Below are positions 17,586 to 26,501 of a stretch of 64,000 nt of DNA, in pieces (position 1 is the stretch's first letter; each line of letters begins with the position of its first letter). This stretch comes from Paraglaciecola hydrolytica (GTDB taxonomy: Bacteria; Pseudomonadota; Gammaproteobacteria; Enterobacterales; Alteromonadaceae). The position numbers and the translations under genes are program-made. The stretch covers positions 912,380 to 976,379 of the forward strand of contig NZ_LSNE01000003.1 of NCBI RefSeq assembly GCF_001565895.1. Direction: 5' to 3'. Under the pieces are notes generated by a model. That model was not told the origin of the DNA. It made no database searches and saw only the letters and a program-made list of their open reading frames with translations.

Positions 17586-18647
17586 ATGAAAACAAACATA
17601 GGCACTCTGATTTACACGGGGATTTTATTGTCCTCATCGAGCTATATTTTTGCCCAAAATAACGACAATTTGTCAGAACATATAGCCACTGTTATTAATG
17701 CTAAATCCATTGAGCGTATAGCACCAAAATATCCAATGTCTGCGGCCAGAAGCGGCCAAGAAGGTTGGGCAAAAGTGAGCTTCGTCATCGATAAAGAAGG
17801 TAACGTTGTTGATCCTATAATCCAAGATTCCAGTGGCTTAAGCAGCTTTGAAAAAGAAGCGTTAAGAGCCGTAAAAAAGTGGAAATACAGTCCGGCCATG
17901 CAAGATGGCGAAGCCATTGAGCAGTGCCAAATGCTGGTGCAAATGGACTTTGTATTAGAGCAGCAAAAAGGGGTTACCCGTAAGTTTAAGGCACGCTACA
18001 TCGACATCACCGACGCCATTGCCAATAAAGACTTAGCACAAGCCGCAACTATGTTGGCTGAGTTAGGTGATAGCCAGTTATGGAATCACAGTGAAAGTAC
18101 CTATTTTTATTTAGCTGATGCTGTTTACGCCAAAGCAATAGATGATCAGGAGCGCGAATTAAAAAGCGTAAATCGTGCACTTTCCGGCTCAAAAGAAAAG
18201 CTCTCAAGTGACTCCTATTTATATCTCATTCAACGTCAGTTTATTTTGAATCTAAGCAGTCAACAGTATCTGAATGCCTTAGAGAGTATTGAAAGATTAG
18301 AGGCCACAGACGACAACGAAAATTTACTGACAAAACTCCAGCCCTATGCGGAACAGGTCAGCCAATTAGTTAAGGGCAGCGAGCCCCTACTTATGGAAGC
18401 CACTATTCATGAAGGTGGTCAGTTTTACCACAAACTCAGCCGCGATACGTTTGCCTTAGCGGTAAATCAGGGCTCACTAGACGAAGTGCAAGTTAGATGT
18501 GCCAATAAACGTTCGCGCTTTACCGCAGTAAATGGCAATCAATGGCATATTCCTAAAGCATGGGGACAATGCACTATTTTTGTAACCGGCATGCCGGAAA
18601 CCAAATTTGATGTCTTTGAGACGGGTGCCTATGTGGGTGAAATTTGA
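17586..18647 (+). CDS. Periplasmic protein with TonB C-terminal-type domain
   Basis: This is a 353-residue exported protein with a signal peptide (cleavage near IFA-QNN, residue 23). Residues about 42-126 match the TonB C-terminal fold: RIAPKYPMSAARSGQEGWAK, DKEGNVVDPIIQDSSG and AVKKWKYSPA. There is no N-terminal anchor plus proline-rich spacer, so it is not a normal energy transducer. The remaining 220 residues are helical, TPR-like at first, then more polar. ATG 17586 is preceded by AAGGA seven bases away. No TonB-dependent receptor or ExbBD gene is nearby. The role is unknown; a soluble periplasmic adaptor is possible. Confidence 0.7.
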   Translation: MKTNIGTLIYTGILLSSSSYIFAQNNDNLSEHIATVINAKSIERIAPKYPMSAARSGQEGWAKVSFVIDKEGNVVDPIIQDSSGLSSFEKEALRAVKKWKYSPAMQDGEAIEQCQMLVQMDFVLEQQKGVTRKFKARYIDITDAIANKDLAQAATMLAELGDSQLWNHSESTYFYLADAVYAKAIDDQERELKSVNRALSGSKEKLSSDSYLYLIQRQFILNLSSQQYLNALESIERLEATDDNENLLTKLQPYAEQVSQLVKGSEPLLMEATIHEGGQFYHKLSRDTFALAVNQGSLDEVQVRCANKRSRFTAVNGNQWHIPKAWGQCTIFVTGMPETKFDVFETGAYVGEI

Positions 18648-18656
18648 TAGAGTTGA

Positions 18657-18716
18657 GTGCTTAGCAAGCGGTAATTTTGTTGTTGCTAAGCACAAGATGA
18701 CAAACCGCATTTGTCA
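18657..18716. terminator. Two hairpins between convergent genes
   Basis: GTGCTTAGCAA (18657-18667) pairs perfectly with TTGCTAAGCAC (18683-18693), an 11-bp stem with a 15-base loop. A second stem, TGACAAA (18698-18704) with TTTGTCA (18710-18716), follows directly. Neither has a strong T-run, but their position between two convergent genes suggests transcription ends here in both directions. Confidence 0.5.
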
Positions 18717-18733
18717 CAGCAAAACGAGTCGGT

Positions 18734-20377
18734 TTATCTAGCCGATTTATTTAATTTAAAGTCTTTAGTGGAGCTATTAATGTGTTGGTAGATATCTGCT
18801 AGCACTCTGGAAGCTTCATCCATTTTATGTACGTGTTGTTGCGAACTATTACTCTGGGTTTCAATGGCACTGAGCGCTGCATTGATATCTTTGGTTTGGC
18901 GGTCTTGCTGGGTCATTTCCTGCTCAATCACGTGATTTAAACGATTAATCTGATTAAACGCCTCATGCAATTTATCCACAAATTCCTGGGATTTTTTTGC
19001 CTGCTCCAGACTAATCGCGGCCTGTTCTTTACCCTGGCTCATGGCCTTGACCGCTCTATCCGCTTCAGCTTGCAGTTTTTTGATATTATCTGAGATCTGT
19101 TTAGTCGATGCTTGGGTTTTAGTCGCTAGCGTTCTGACTTCATCGGCCACCACCGCAAAACCCCGACCGGATTCACCAGCTCTGGCTGCTTCAATGGCCG
19201 CATTTAAGGCCAGTAGGTTGGTTTGTTCTGCAATGCCATTGATTACATTAACCACGTTACCTATACCGTCAGTATCCTTTTTGAGGGACTCGATAATGTC
19301 AGAGGCATGATTAGTCGCATCCAGCATGCTCTGACTGGTATGCACATTATCTGCAAACATCACTTTGCCCTTGTCTGCCAGGGTATTTGATTCACTAACA
19401 AAGGTATTTGCCTGATGGATAGCATCATTCACTGAATCATTAGATTGTGTCATGTCATGCATGTTGCTGCTGAGTTTATTGGTTTCGTTGACTTGGGTGG
19501 AAATGCCTTTTTTAAAATACTCAAAAGCGGCAAATAACTCTTCGATAATGCTGCCTAGATGCTGTACGTCTTTAACAATGCCACTGAGTACTTTGCTCAA
19601 ACCCAGTTGAATCGATTGAAAGTTTTCACCCACCTGACCGATTTGATCGCGGGTCGTCACATTAATCTCACTGGAAAAATCACCTATGGCGATATGTCTC
19701 GACACCTTAGCTACATCATTTAAGGGCAACAAAATGCGGCTATTTACAAACCAGCTAACTAACAACAAGGTCATGATACTAGCCAGCACTAAAATAACAT
19801 TGCTGTATAACAAGGCATTGGCTGATTGAGTTTCCATGGCTTTTTTCATGGTAGTGATTTTTTGGTTAACGACGTCGATTGCCTTATTTAAATTTTCTGT
19901 TGGTTCGCGATCAATGCCTTTAACACTCTTGTCTGCCACACTGATATTAAAATTAGCCTCAACAAAGGCACTGTGGCCGTCTTGGTAAGCACTGAGCATA
20001 ATTGGATAGTTGCCGGCAAAAGCACTTAAAGGCGCATAGGCCGGATGGCTTGAGTCCATTTGACTTAATAATTGGCGATAATGTTGCTGAATTTGTTCGG
20101 CCAGTTTGTTGAAACTGCCCCAATATTTGCGCAATTGTTCGGGATCATTGCCGCGTATTAGTGAGTTTTTCCATTCTTGCACCTGAGTTTTAAACTCGAC
20201 ATTTAAGGCGCCCACCTCGGCCATATAATAAACATCATGATTAACTGTATCGCTGTATTCCTGGATAACCGATTTCATTGCGGAAAATCCCGAAAAAGCT
20301 GCCGTTAATATAATCAGCAATGCTGAAACAAATAACAGCAACAACTTGTTTCTGATGTTATGGCGTACAAAATTCAT
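18734..20377 (-). CDS. Methyl-accepting chemotaxis protein
   Basis: This is a 547-residue chemoreceptor. It has a membrane segment at 12-31, a periplasmic helical domain of about 155 residues (four-helix-bundle type), a second membrane segment at 189-211, a HAMP domain at about 212-265, and a signalling domain. The signalling tip at 384-412 contains [20 protein letters not shown] and [15 protein letters not shown], invariant in receptors. No C-terminal CheR/CheB tethering pentapeptide is present; the protein ends FKLNKSAR. The ligand is unknown. It has its own transcription unit, divergent from the aldehyde dehydrogenase gene. Confidence 0.93.
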   Translation of the reverse strand: MNFVRHNIRNKLLLLFVSALLIILTAAFSGFSAMKSVIQEYSDTVNHDVYYMAEVGALNVEFKTQVQEWKNSLIRGNDPEQLRKYWGSFNKLAEQIQQHYRQLLSQMDSSHPAYAPLSAFAGNYPIMLSAYQDGHSAFVEANFNISVADKSVKGIDREPTENLNKAIDVVNQKITTMKKAMETQSANALLYSNVILVLASIMTLLLVSWFVNSRILLPLNDVAKVSRHIAIGDFSSEINVTTRDQIGQVGENFQSIQLGLSKVLSGIVKDVQHLGSIIEELFAAFEYFKKGISTQVNETNKLSSNMHDMTQSNDSVNDAIHQANTFVSESNTLADKGKVMFADNVHTSQSMLDATNHASDIIESLKKDTDGIGNVVNVINGIAEQTNLLALNAAIEAARAGESGRGFAVVADEVRTLATKTQASTKQISDNIKKLQAEADRAVKAMSQGKEQAAISLEQAKKSQEFVDKLHEAFNQINRLNHVIEQEMTQQDRQTKDINAALSAIETQSNSSQQHVHKMDEASRVLADIYQHINSSTKDFKLNKSAR

Positions 20378-20687
20378 GTTTTTAAGATCCTACAACGACT
20401 GAATTCAAAAGGGCGGCATTCTATTTGTGGTCTTTGACAAAGAGATGACAAAGAATCGCAAATATTTTAATAGCACAAAGCTTTGTTATTTAACGGCCCA
20501 AGTCTTTAATACTTAACGACAATAAGTGCAGCAAACCTTATACGTAGATTACACATAAAATTCATCAATAATTTACTGATTTGAGCTTTTTTGTTAAAAC
20601 CTGACAATAGAGGCTATGAAAGTGGTCGAACCACAGGGTATAGTCTGTCGCTATTAATGCCCGATTCTATTAATGCAGTGAGATGAT
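20378..20687. other. Intergenic region with small palindrome near ALDH promoter
   Basis: This 310-base divergent gap must hold the chemoreceptor and aldehyde dehydrogenase promoters. The best candidate on the plus strand is TTGTTA at 20591 with TATGAA 18 bases later. Just downstream GTGGT-CGA-ACCAC (20622-20634) forms an operator-like palindrome. No gene or RNA is supported. Confidence 0.3.
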
Positions 20688-22064
20688 ATGCAAGCCGATG
20701 TTATTACTAACCAAGTTAACCACTTAAAAACCACATTTAGTTCGGGTATTACCCGTGACCTTAAGTGGCGTTTAGCCCAACTCAAACAACTTAAACTCAT
20801 GTTAGTGGAGCAAGAAGCTGCATTTTTAGCTGGGCTAAAAAGCGACTTAGGCAAAAGTGAACAGGAAGCATGGACATCTGAAATAGGTTTTGTGGTCAGC
20901 GATATCGATCATACAGTTAAACACCTCATTAGTTGGGCAAAGGCGCGTAAAGTATCGACACCGATGTTTGTACAACCGGGTAAAAGTTATTTGTTACCAG
21001 AACCGCTGGGTACAGTATTAATTATTGGCGCATGGAATTATCCACTGCAGCTAGTGCTGGCTCCTTTAGTGGCTGCCATTGCTGCAGGTAATTGCGCCGT
21101 GCTCAAACCCTCTGAATTATCGGTTAAAACAGCTGAATTACTTGCCTTGTACCTGCCACAATATTTAGATCAAAACGCTTATCAGGTTGTGACGGGCGCA
21201 GTGCTTGAAACCACCGAATTATTAAAACAGGCCTTCGATCATATTTTATACACAGGTGGCGAAGGGGTTGGCAAAATCGTGATGCGTGCAGCCGCAGAGC
21301 ATTTAACCCCAGTTACTTTAGAATTAGGTGGCAAGTGTCCTTGCATCGTCGATAGCACTACCGATTTGACTGTTACTGCCGCGCGGATAGCCTGGAGTAA
21401 ATGGATGAATGCGGGGCAAACCTGTGTTGCTCCTGATTATGTGCTTATTGAAAAATCATTTTTAACGCCTTTTATTGCGGCGCTTAAACAAAAGATCAGC
21501 GAATTTTACGGATCTGATATCAGTAAAAGTAAGGACTATGGTCGTATTGTTAATGCTCGTCATTTCGCGCGCCTGACTAGCTATCTGCAAGATCAGGATG
21601 TTATTTTGGGTGGTGAGATGGATGTAGATACTAACTATATTGCACCTACTCTTGTGCTTAATCCCAGTGCTGACAGCTCGGTGATGTTAGAAGAGATTTT
21701 TGGACCTATTTTAATTATTTTGACGGTCGACAAGATTCAAGATGCCATTCCACTGATCAACAGTAAACCAAAACCATTGGCATTGTATCTATACACCAAA
21801 AATACCCAATTTGAGCAACAAGTACTAAGTCAAACCAGTGCCGGTAGCGTAGGGGTGAATGACGGTATGATGTTTATGGCGAATCCGAGTTTACCTTTTG
21901 GTGGAGTGGGCAACAGCGGCATGGGGGCGTATCACGGCAAATTTGGTTTTGATACGTTTAGTCATCTCAAATCCGTATTAAAACGCAGTTTTTTGTTTGA
22001 TGTCGCCTTACGCTATCCGCCTTTTAGTGCGTCAAAACTTAAGATCTTGAAAAAACTGCTGTAA
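20688..22064 (+). CDS. Aldehyde dehydrogenase, ALDH3-like
   Basis: This is an NAD(P)-dependent aldehyde dehydrogenase of 458 residues that oxidises aldehydes to acids. The ALDH3-type nucleotide-binding block LGTVLIIGAWNYPLQLVLAP contains N117. AAGNCAVLKPSE, E212 in LELGGKCP and the catalytic C246 in NAGQTCVAP are all present. NPSLPFGGVGNSGMGAYHGK near the C-terminus is typical of ALDH3/coniferyl aldehyde dehydrogenases. The C-terminal 25 residues are hydrophobic and basic, as in membrane-associated fatty aldehyde dehydrogenases, so long-chain aldehydes are plausible. A VOC protein gene follows 25 bases later and is probably co-transcribed. Confidence 0.93.
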   Translation: MQADVITNQVNHLKTTFSSGITRDLKWRLAQLKQLKLMLVEQEAAFLAGLKSDLGKSEQEAWTSEIGFVVSDIDHTVKHLISWAKARKVSTPMFVQPGKSYLLPEPLGTVLIIGAWNYPLQLVLAPLVAAIAAGNCAVLKPSELSVKTAELLALYLPQYLDQNAYQVVTGAVLETTELLKQAFDHILYTGGEGVGKIVMRAAAEHLTPVTLELGGKCPCIVDSTTDLTVTAARIAWSKWMNAGQTCVAPDYVLIEKSFLTPFIAALKQKISEFYGSDISKSKDYGRIVNARHFARLTSYLQDQDVILGGEMDVDTNYIAPTLVLNPSADSSVMLEEIFGPILIILTVDKIQDAIPLINSKPKPLALYLYTKNTQFEQQVLSQTSAGSVGVNDGMMFMANPSLPFGGVGNSGMGAYHGKFGFDTFSHLKSVLKRSFLFDVALRYPPFSASKLKILKKLL

Positions 22065-22089
22065 GTTCCGGAACATATAAGGAAGAAGT

Positions 22090-22509
22090 ATGGCTGTCAT
22101 GCCCTTTCATCTAGCAATCCCCGTTGACTCTCTTGCACATGCTCGCGAATTTTATGGTGAGCTATTAGGCTGTGCGCAAGGTCGCTCATCTGAGCAATGG
22201 ATTGATTGGAATTTTTTTGGCCACCAACTTGTTACTCATTTGGTGGCGCAGATGCCAAGTCGCCCTACACCTAATGAAGTTGATTCTCACGCGGTGCCAG
22301 TCCCCCATTTTGGTGTGGTATTAGCTTGGGATGATTGGCAGCAGTTGGCCGATAAACTCACCGCTGCCAAAACACATTTTATCCTTGAACCCTATATTCG
22401 TTTTAAAGGGCAAGTAGGTGAACAAGCGACGTTGTTTTTTCTTGATCCTGCCGGTAACGCGTTGGAATTTAAAGCCTTTAAAGATCTTGGCCAATTGTTT
22501 GCAAGTTAG
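22090..22509 (+). CDS. VOC/glyoxalase superfamily protein
   Basis: This is a 139-residue vicinal-oxygen-chelate fold protein. The opening [20 protein letters not shown] gives the first metal-ligand histidine (H7), followed by [10 protein letters not shown] with a second histidine. [12 protein letters not shown] near the end carries the glutamate ligand. The pattern matches single-domain glyoxalase/dioxygenase-like proteins of unknown substrate. AAGGAAG precedes the ATG. Its close spacing to the aldehyde dehydrogenase suggests a shared detoxification or catabolic role, but no reaction can be named. Confidence 0.88.
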   Translation: MAVMPFHLAIPVDSLAHAREFYGELLGCAQGRSSEQWIDWNFFGHQLVTHLVAQMPSRPTPNEVDSHAVPVPHFGVVLAWDDWQQLADKLTAAKTHFILEPYIRFKGQVGEQATLFFLDPAGNALEFKAFKDLGQLFAS

Positions 22510-22578
22510 TTGGCGAAGCTTAAATTTCGCCAGCTTAAGCGACTATTCGAAAAACAGGGCGAGTCGCGCTCGTCTAAT

Positions 22579-23805
22579 TTAAAGGGCTTTTTTAGTGGGC
22601 ATCACTACGTTAGCAAAGATCAAACCTGCCACCAGTGACATAAAGATTAAAAACACTTCCTGACCTATATGTTCTGCCTGCACAAAATCCTGTCCTGAGA
22701 TAAACGAATTTAAGCCAATATAGGTTTTAGAACCGGGTACCAATACAATCAAACCGTGCATGGCCACTATTGTGGAAGGTGCATTAGCAATGCGGGTAAA
22801 CAAATTAGCGTAAACGCCTAAGGCAAAAGCGCCAACAAAGGTTCCTAGACCAAAATCTAAATACGCCGAGCTCCACGTTGATGCACCATAGGCAATAAAA
22901 GCCGATAACAAAGCCCAAGGTATATGTTTGACTCGGGTACGAAATATAGCGACCAAGGCAAAACATAATAAAAATACCGCCACCCAAGTTGCCCAGTAAG
23001 GCAGCGAAGGTTCGGGTACAAATTCGTTTGCCCCAAATATGCTAAAACCCACACTGATACCCAAAAACGCGCCAAAATACAGTTTAAATAACTGCATGAT
23101 CGCATCCATTATTCGGGCCGTACCCGACATCAAATTGCGCGAAGATAATTCTGCTAAGCCCATCGTCAGCGCCAAACCAGGCACCAAAATAATCACCGAT
23201 GACAAGACCATCAAAGGGATATTAATGCCCGGTGCAAAATAATAACTAATGGCGCAGGCCAGTAAACCCGCCACAAAGGAGGTGACTGGCTCAAGCATTA
23301 AATTCACTCGTTTAGAGTACTGCGCCCACAGGGTCCAAAAATACGCTACCAATCCCAATAAGCCAGACCACATTACCTCACGTAAACTGGCGCCCATCAA
23401 CATGGCAAAGGCGCTGGTTGCACCTAAAAAAGCCAAGCCAGTCAACAGCTTGCCATAAGGGCTTGGCATCATGCTGATTTCATCTAAACGTTTATCCGCT
23501 TCACTCAAAGTGAGTTGCCCTTCTAACAATTGAATGGCTAACTCATCGGTAAGGGATAACAAATTCATATCTAAATCGCCGGGATCAACCCGTGCAGCAT
23601 GGTTATATTCGTCTTCGTGTTTATCACTCCAAATCACAAAAGTAAGCGAAGTAGGGGTCGATAAAAAAGAGGCATGCACCCCTAAATACAAAGCCACTTC
23701 ATGCAGGTAGGCCTCAAGGCGAAACGCAGGTGTACCGTACTTGTGTAACATCTTTCCAAGCTTAACGATAAATCGGCGGATCTGAATAAATTCGCTTTTG
23801 TCCAC
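22579..23805 (-). CDS. Threonine/serine exporter ThrE-like membrane protein
   Basis: This is a 408-residue inner-membrane protein joining the two halves of the ThrE family (DUF1212 then DUF3815-like). The N-terminal 130 residues are mainly soluble with LGKMLHKYGTPAFRLEAYL, FLSTPTSLTFVIW and DPGDLDMNLL, which match DUF1212. About ten membrane segments follow, with LVPGLALTMGLAEL and LVPGSKTYIGL as repeated LVPG motifs of the family. Corynebacterium ThrE exports threonine and serine; the substrate here is not known. The gene stands alone with an upstream gap of nearly 600 bases. Confidence 0.85.
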   Translation of the reverse strand: MDKSEFIQIRRFIVKLGKMLHKYGTPAFRLEAYLHEVALYLGVHASFLSTPTSLTFVIWSDKHEDEYNHAARVDPGDLDMNLLSLTDELAIQLLEGQLTLSEADKRLDEISMMPSPYGKLLTGLAFLGATSAFAMLMGASLREVMWSGLLGLVAYFWTLWAQYSKRVNLMLEPVTSFVAGLLACAISYYFAPGINIPLMVLSSVIILVPGLALTMGLAELSSRNLMSGTARIMDAIMQLFKLYFGAFLGISVGFSIFGANEFVPEPSLPYWATWVAVFLLCFALVAIFRTRVKHIPWALLSAFIAYGASTWSSAYLDFGLGTFVGAFALGVYANLFTRIANAPSTIVAMHGLIVLVPGSKTYIGLNSFISGQDFVQAEHIGQEVFLIFMSLVAGLIFANVVMPTKKAL

Positions 23806-24000
23806 TGCATCCTACTCTGAGTTTGGCTATACACTGCCGGGGTCAATAAGGCGCGGATTGTAGTGACTGGAACGCGATACTGCAATGCACATTTTTTAGC
23901 CACTAGGATTAGATTAACTAATACTAGATAAAACTACAAACAGCTTACAAATCACTAACAATTATCGTCATTAAAGCGCGGTTTTAGCCGTGTTCCTTAG

Positions 24001-24150
24001 CTATTTTTTTCTAGCGGATTGCTCGACAGTTAAGGGGGCGCATACTTGGTCACCATAATAATTATTGGGGTAATTACATTGTTTTATACGCCATTGTGCT
24101 GCCAGTTTAACCTGCTTTGGAAAAAGAAATTGTTGAATTATAAATTGCAT
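24001..24150 (-). CDS. Possible small protein (49 residues)
   Basis: Inside the 595-base gap between the ThrE-like gene and dps, the minus strand has an intact small reading frame. It starts MQFIIQQFLFPKQVKLAAQW and ends with an acceptable basic tail, ARKK, before TAG. The ATG at 24150 is preceded by GAGGTGG five bases away, a strong ribosome-binding site that would be unusual by chance. The product is basic with two cysteines and a hydrophobic N-terminus. I recognise no family. The rest of the gap shows no other feature I can support. Confidence 0.45.
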   Translation of the reverse strand: MQFIIQQFLFPKQVKLAAQWRIKQCNYPNNYYGDQVCAPLTVEQSARKK

Positions 24151-24400
24151 AACCACCTCGTTTAATGTGAGTTTGTTATCATCCTTGAGCTCAAAGTAAT
24201 AACAAAATGAGAAGAATCGATTAGGCCAATCGTTTTTATATGCTGAGGTTATTGCTTGAATAATGCTAACTTAGCCTCATGTCAGTAAGTGACAAGGTGA
24301 TTTATGCTTAAGCGATTTGTATAAATATTGAAGGCATTATGTTTTATATCGCAAGCACTGCACCGCAAGATCTTAAACCAAGCTAATTAAGGAGCTATGT

Positions 24401-24871
24401 ATGAGCACTATTGATATTGGAATTAATCAGGTCGATCGTCAAACTATTGCCGACGGGTTAAAAAGTCTATTGGCAGATACTTATACCCTGTATTTGCAAA
24501 CCCATAATTTTCATTGGAATGTCACTGGCCCACGTTTTCGTGAGTTACATTTAATGTTTGAAGAACACTATACCGAGCTGGCCGTTGCTGTTGACGACAT
24601 TGCTGAACGTATTCGTACCTTGGATGTTGCGGCACCCGGTACTTATAAAGAGTTTGTGCGTTTGAGTTCTATCGACGAAGTTGAAGGTGTGCCTGAAGCT
24701 GCTGAGATGGTGAAGATCTTAGTTAAAAGCCATGAGGCGGTAGTGAAAACGTGCCGTGCGGTATTAAAACCCGCTCAACAAGCTGATGACGAATCAACAG
24801 CGGCGTTAGTATCCGATCGCATGCGTTTACATGAAAAAACCGCGTGGATGTTAAGAGCCTTAACTCAATAA
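24401..24871 (+). CDS. dps: Dps-family DNA-binding ferritin-like protein
   Basis: Dps forms a 12-subunit shell that oxidises and stores iron using peroxide and protects DNA. The 156-residue product has the inter-subunit ferroxidase residues H38, H50, E54, D65 and E69 in [20 protein letters not shown] and [10 protein letters not shown], with the normal spacing. The N-terminus lacks the lysine-rich DNA-binding tail of the E. coli protein, so DNA binding is uncertain. AAGGAG lies close upstream of the ATG. A strong terminator follows. It is a single-gene unit, probably stationary-phase or peroxide controlled, although no OxyR site is obvious. Confidence 0.93.
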   Translation: MSTIDIGINQVDRQTIADGLKSLLADTYTLYLQTHNFHWNVTGPRFRELHLMFEEHYTELAVAVDDIAERIRTLDVAAPGTYKEFVRLSSIDEVEGVPEAAEMVKILVKSHEAVVKTCRAVLKPAQQADDESTAALVSDRMRLHEKTAWMLRALTQ

Positions 24872-24910
24872 GGTTAATTGCACTTTAACAAGCTCGCCTA
24901 TGCTAAACAC

Positions 24911-24940
24911 AAGACCCGCCAGTTGGCGGGTCTTTTATTT
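24911..24940. terminator. Bidirectional terminator between dps and nhaA
   Basis: AAGACCCGCC (24911-24920) pairs perfectly with GGCGGGTCTT (24925-24934) around the loop AGTT, followed by a T-rich tail. It serves dps on the plus strand and, with a weaker tail, the convergent nhaA gene. Confidence 0.85.
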
Positions 24941-24958
24941 TAAACTACCGATTGCACA

Positions 24959-26182
24959 TTAACTTTGTGCTGTAATCTCTGGATCCTTGCTGAGAGTTGC
25001 ATCTTTGTTGCTTGCTTTGGCCAGCAAAAATGCGCCCACTAAGGCTGAAATAATAGAGCCAAAAAGCACACCTACTTTGACGCTGGTTTGGTATTGTAAA
25101 GGTTGGTCTTCAAAAGCCAAGGTGCCAATAAACAAACTCATGGTAAAACCTATACCACACAGCAGAGTTACACCATAAAGTTGTAACCAGGTCGCTCCTG
25201 TTGGCAGTTTGGCAAAACCTAACTTGATGGTAAGCCAACAAATGCCAAAAATACCCAATTGTTTACCAATAAACAGGCCTGCTGCTATGCCGACAGTGAT
25301 GGGGTTAAATATCGTTTCCATGCTGATGCCCCCTAAAGATACGCCGGCATTGGCAAAAGCAAATAAAGGTAATACCAAAAATGCGACCCAACTATGCAAC
25401 TTGTGTTCAAGGTGAGGCAGCATGGCATGCCCATCTTCATTTTTAAGTCTTAATGGAATAAACCAAGCTAGGGCAAAACCCGCTAAGGTGGCATGTACAC
25501 CTGATTTTAATACTGCAGCCCATACCACTACACCAATGAGAATATAAGCGCCTTGAGTGCGAACTTTAAAGCGATTAAAAACAAACAATACCGCCATGCC
25601 GCTTAATGCCACAACCAGCGATGTAGCGGATAAATCTTGTGAATAAAACAAGGCAATGATGACAATGGCACCAATGTCATCAAAAATAGCCACACTGAGT
25701 AAAAACAGCTTTAAGCTAAGTGGTAGACTTTTACCAAATATAGTAAATACCCCAATGGCAAAAGCAATATCGGTAGCTGAGGGAATAGCCCAGCCCTTTA
25801 TGGCTATGGGGTCATTAAAATTGAACCACACATAAATCAGCGCAGGGACAGCTATACCTGCAATGGCTGCCACACCTGGCAAAGTAATTTGTGATACGGA
25901 TGATAAGCTGCCATCAAGGATCTCACGTTTTATCTCAAGTCCCACCAGAAAAAAGAATATGGCCATTAAGCCATCATTCACCCATAAAATCAGTGGTTTA
26001 GCGATTTCAAAATCGCCAAAACGAATACTCACAGGGATTTCCAGAAAACCCTGATAAAAACCGTTGAGTGAGGTATTGGCCATGATCATGGCAACTACGG
26101 CTGCAAAAACCAGAATAAAACCACCTGCGGCTTCATGCTTAAATATGTTAGTAAAAATACTCATAGCAGATGAATTTTGCAT
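24959..26182 (-). CDS. nhaA: Na+/H+ antiporter NhaA
   Basis: NhaA exports Na+ (or Li+) in exchange for two protons across the inner membrane, giving salt and alkaline tolerance as expected in a marine bacterium. The 407-residue product has about 12 membrane segments. The ion-binding aspartate pair is D168-D169 in VAIFDDIGAIV, and D138 in SATDIAFAIG matches E. coli D133. FFFLVGLEIKREI and GIGFTMSLFIGTLAF are further family blocks. The ATG follows AAGGAT. It is a single-gene unit converging on dps. Confidence 0.96.
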   Translation of the reverse strand: MQNSSAMSIFTNIFKHEAAGGFILVFAAVVAMIMANTSLNGFYQGFLEIPVSIRFGDFEIAKPLILWVNDGLMAIFFFLVGLEIKREILDGSLSSVSQITLPGVAAIAGIAVPALIYVWFNFNDPIAIKGWAIPSATDIAFAIGVFTIFGKSLPLSLKLFLLSVAIFDDIGAIVIIALFYSQDLSATSLVVALSGMAVLFVFNRFKVRTQGAYILIGVVVWAAVLKSGVHATLAGFALAWFIPLRLKNEDGHAMLPHLEHKLHSWVAFLVLPLFAFANAGVSLGGISMETIFNPITVGIAAGLFIGKQLGIFGICWLTIKLGFAKLPTGATWLQLYGVTLLCGIGFTMSLFIGTLAFEDQPLQYQTSVKVGVLFGSIISALVGAFLLAKASNKDATLSKDPEITAQS

Positions 26183-26501
26183 GAAAATATCCTTTTGTGG
26201 GTGGTGAGTTTAGCTTCAGTCATAAAACAAGGGCGCTGAATCCTGCATTTTCAAATGGTTTGGGTATATAGGCCCCTGCAACAATTATTACTGCTTCGTA
26301 TTTATGGGTACTACCGTCAATATTACCAAGTCTTATTCACACTTTATTGGTTATGCCATGCTTGTGTAAATAAAATTCAAGTCTTTACTTAGCACTTTTG
26401 ACAGGATCTGCTAGTAGTTAAGTTACTCATTATTACATCTACAATACGATTAACATTGTCATGGAATGTCACTCAAAAGCGTGTTTAGGAAATAAGCACT
26501 T
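26183..26501. other. Divergent intergenic region nhaA / muramidase
   Basis: This 319-base gap holds the divergent promoters for nhaA and the muramidase gene. I looked for a structured nhaA leader (riboswitch-like) and saw only scattered AT-rich sequence with no convincing stem set. No gene or RNA is supported. Confidence 0.3.

Noticed and set aside
26183-26501. A riboswitch-type leader upstream of nhaA
   Set aside because: No consistent set of paired stems could be seen by eye in this AT-rich gap.
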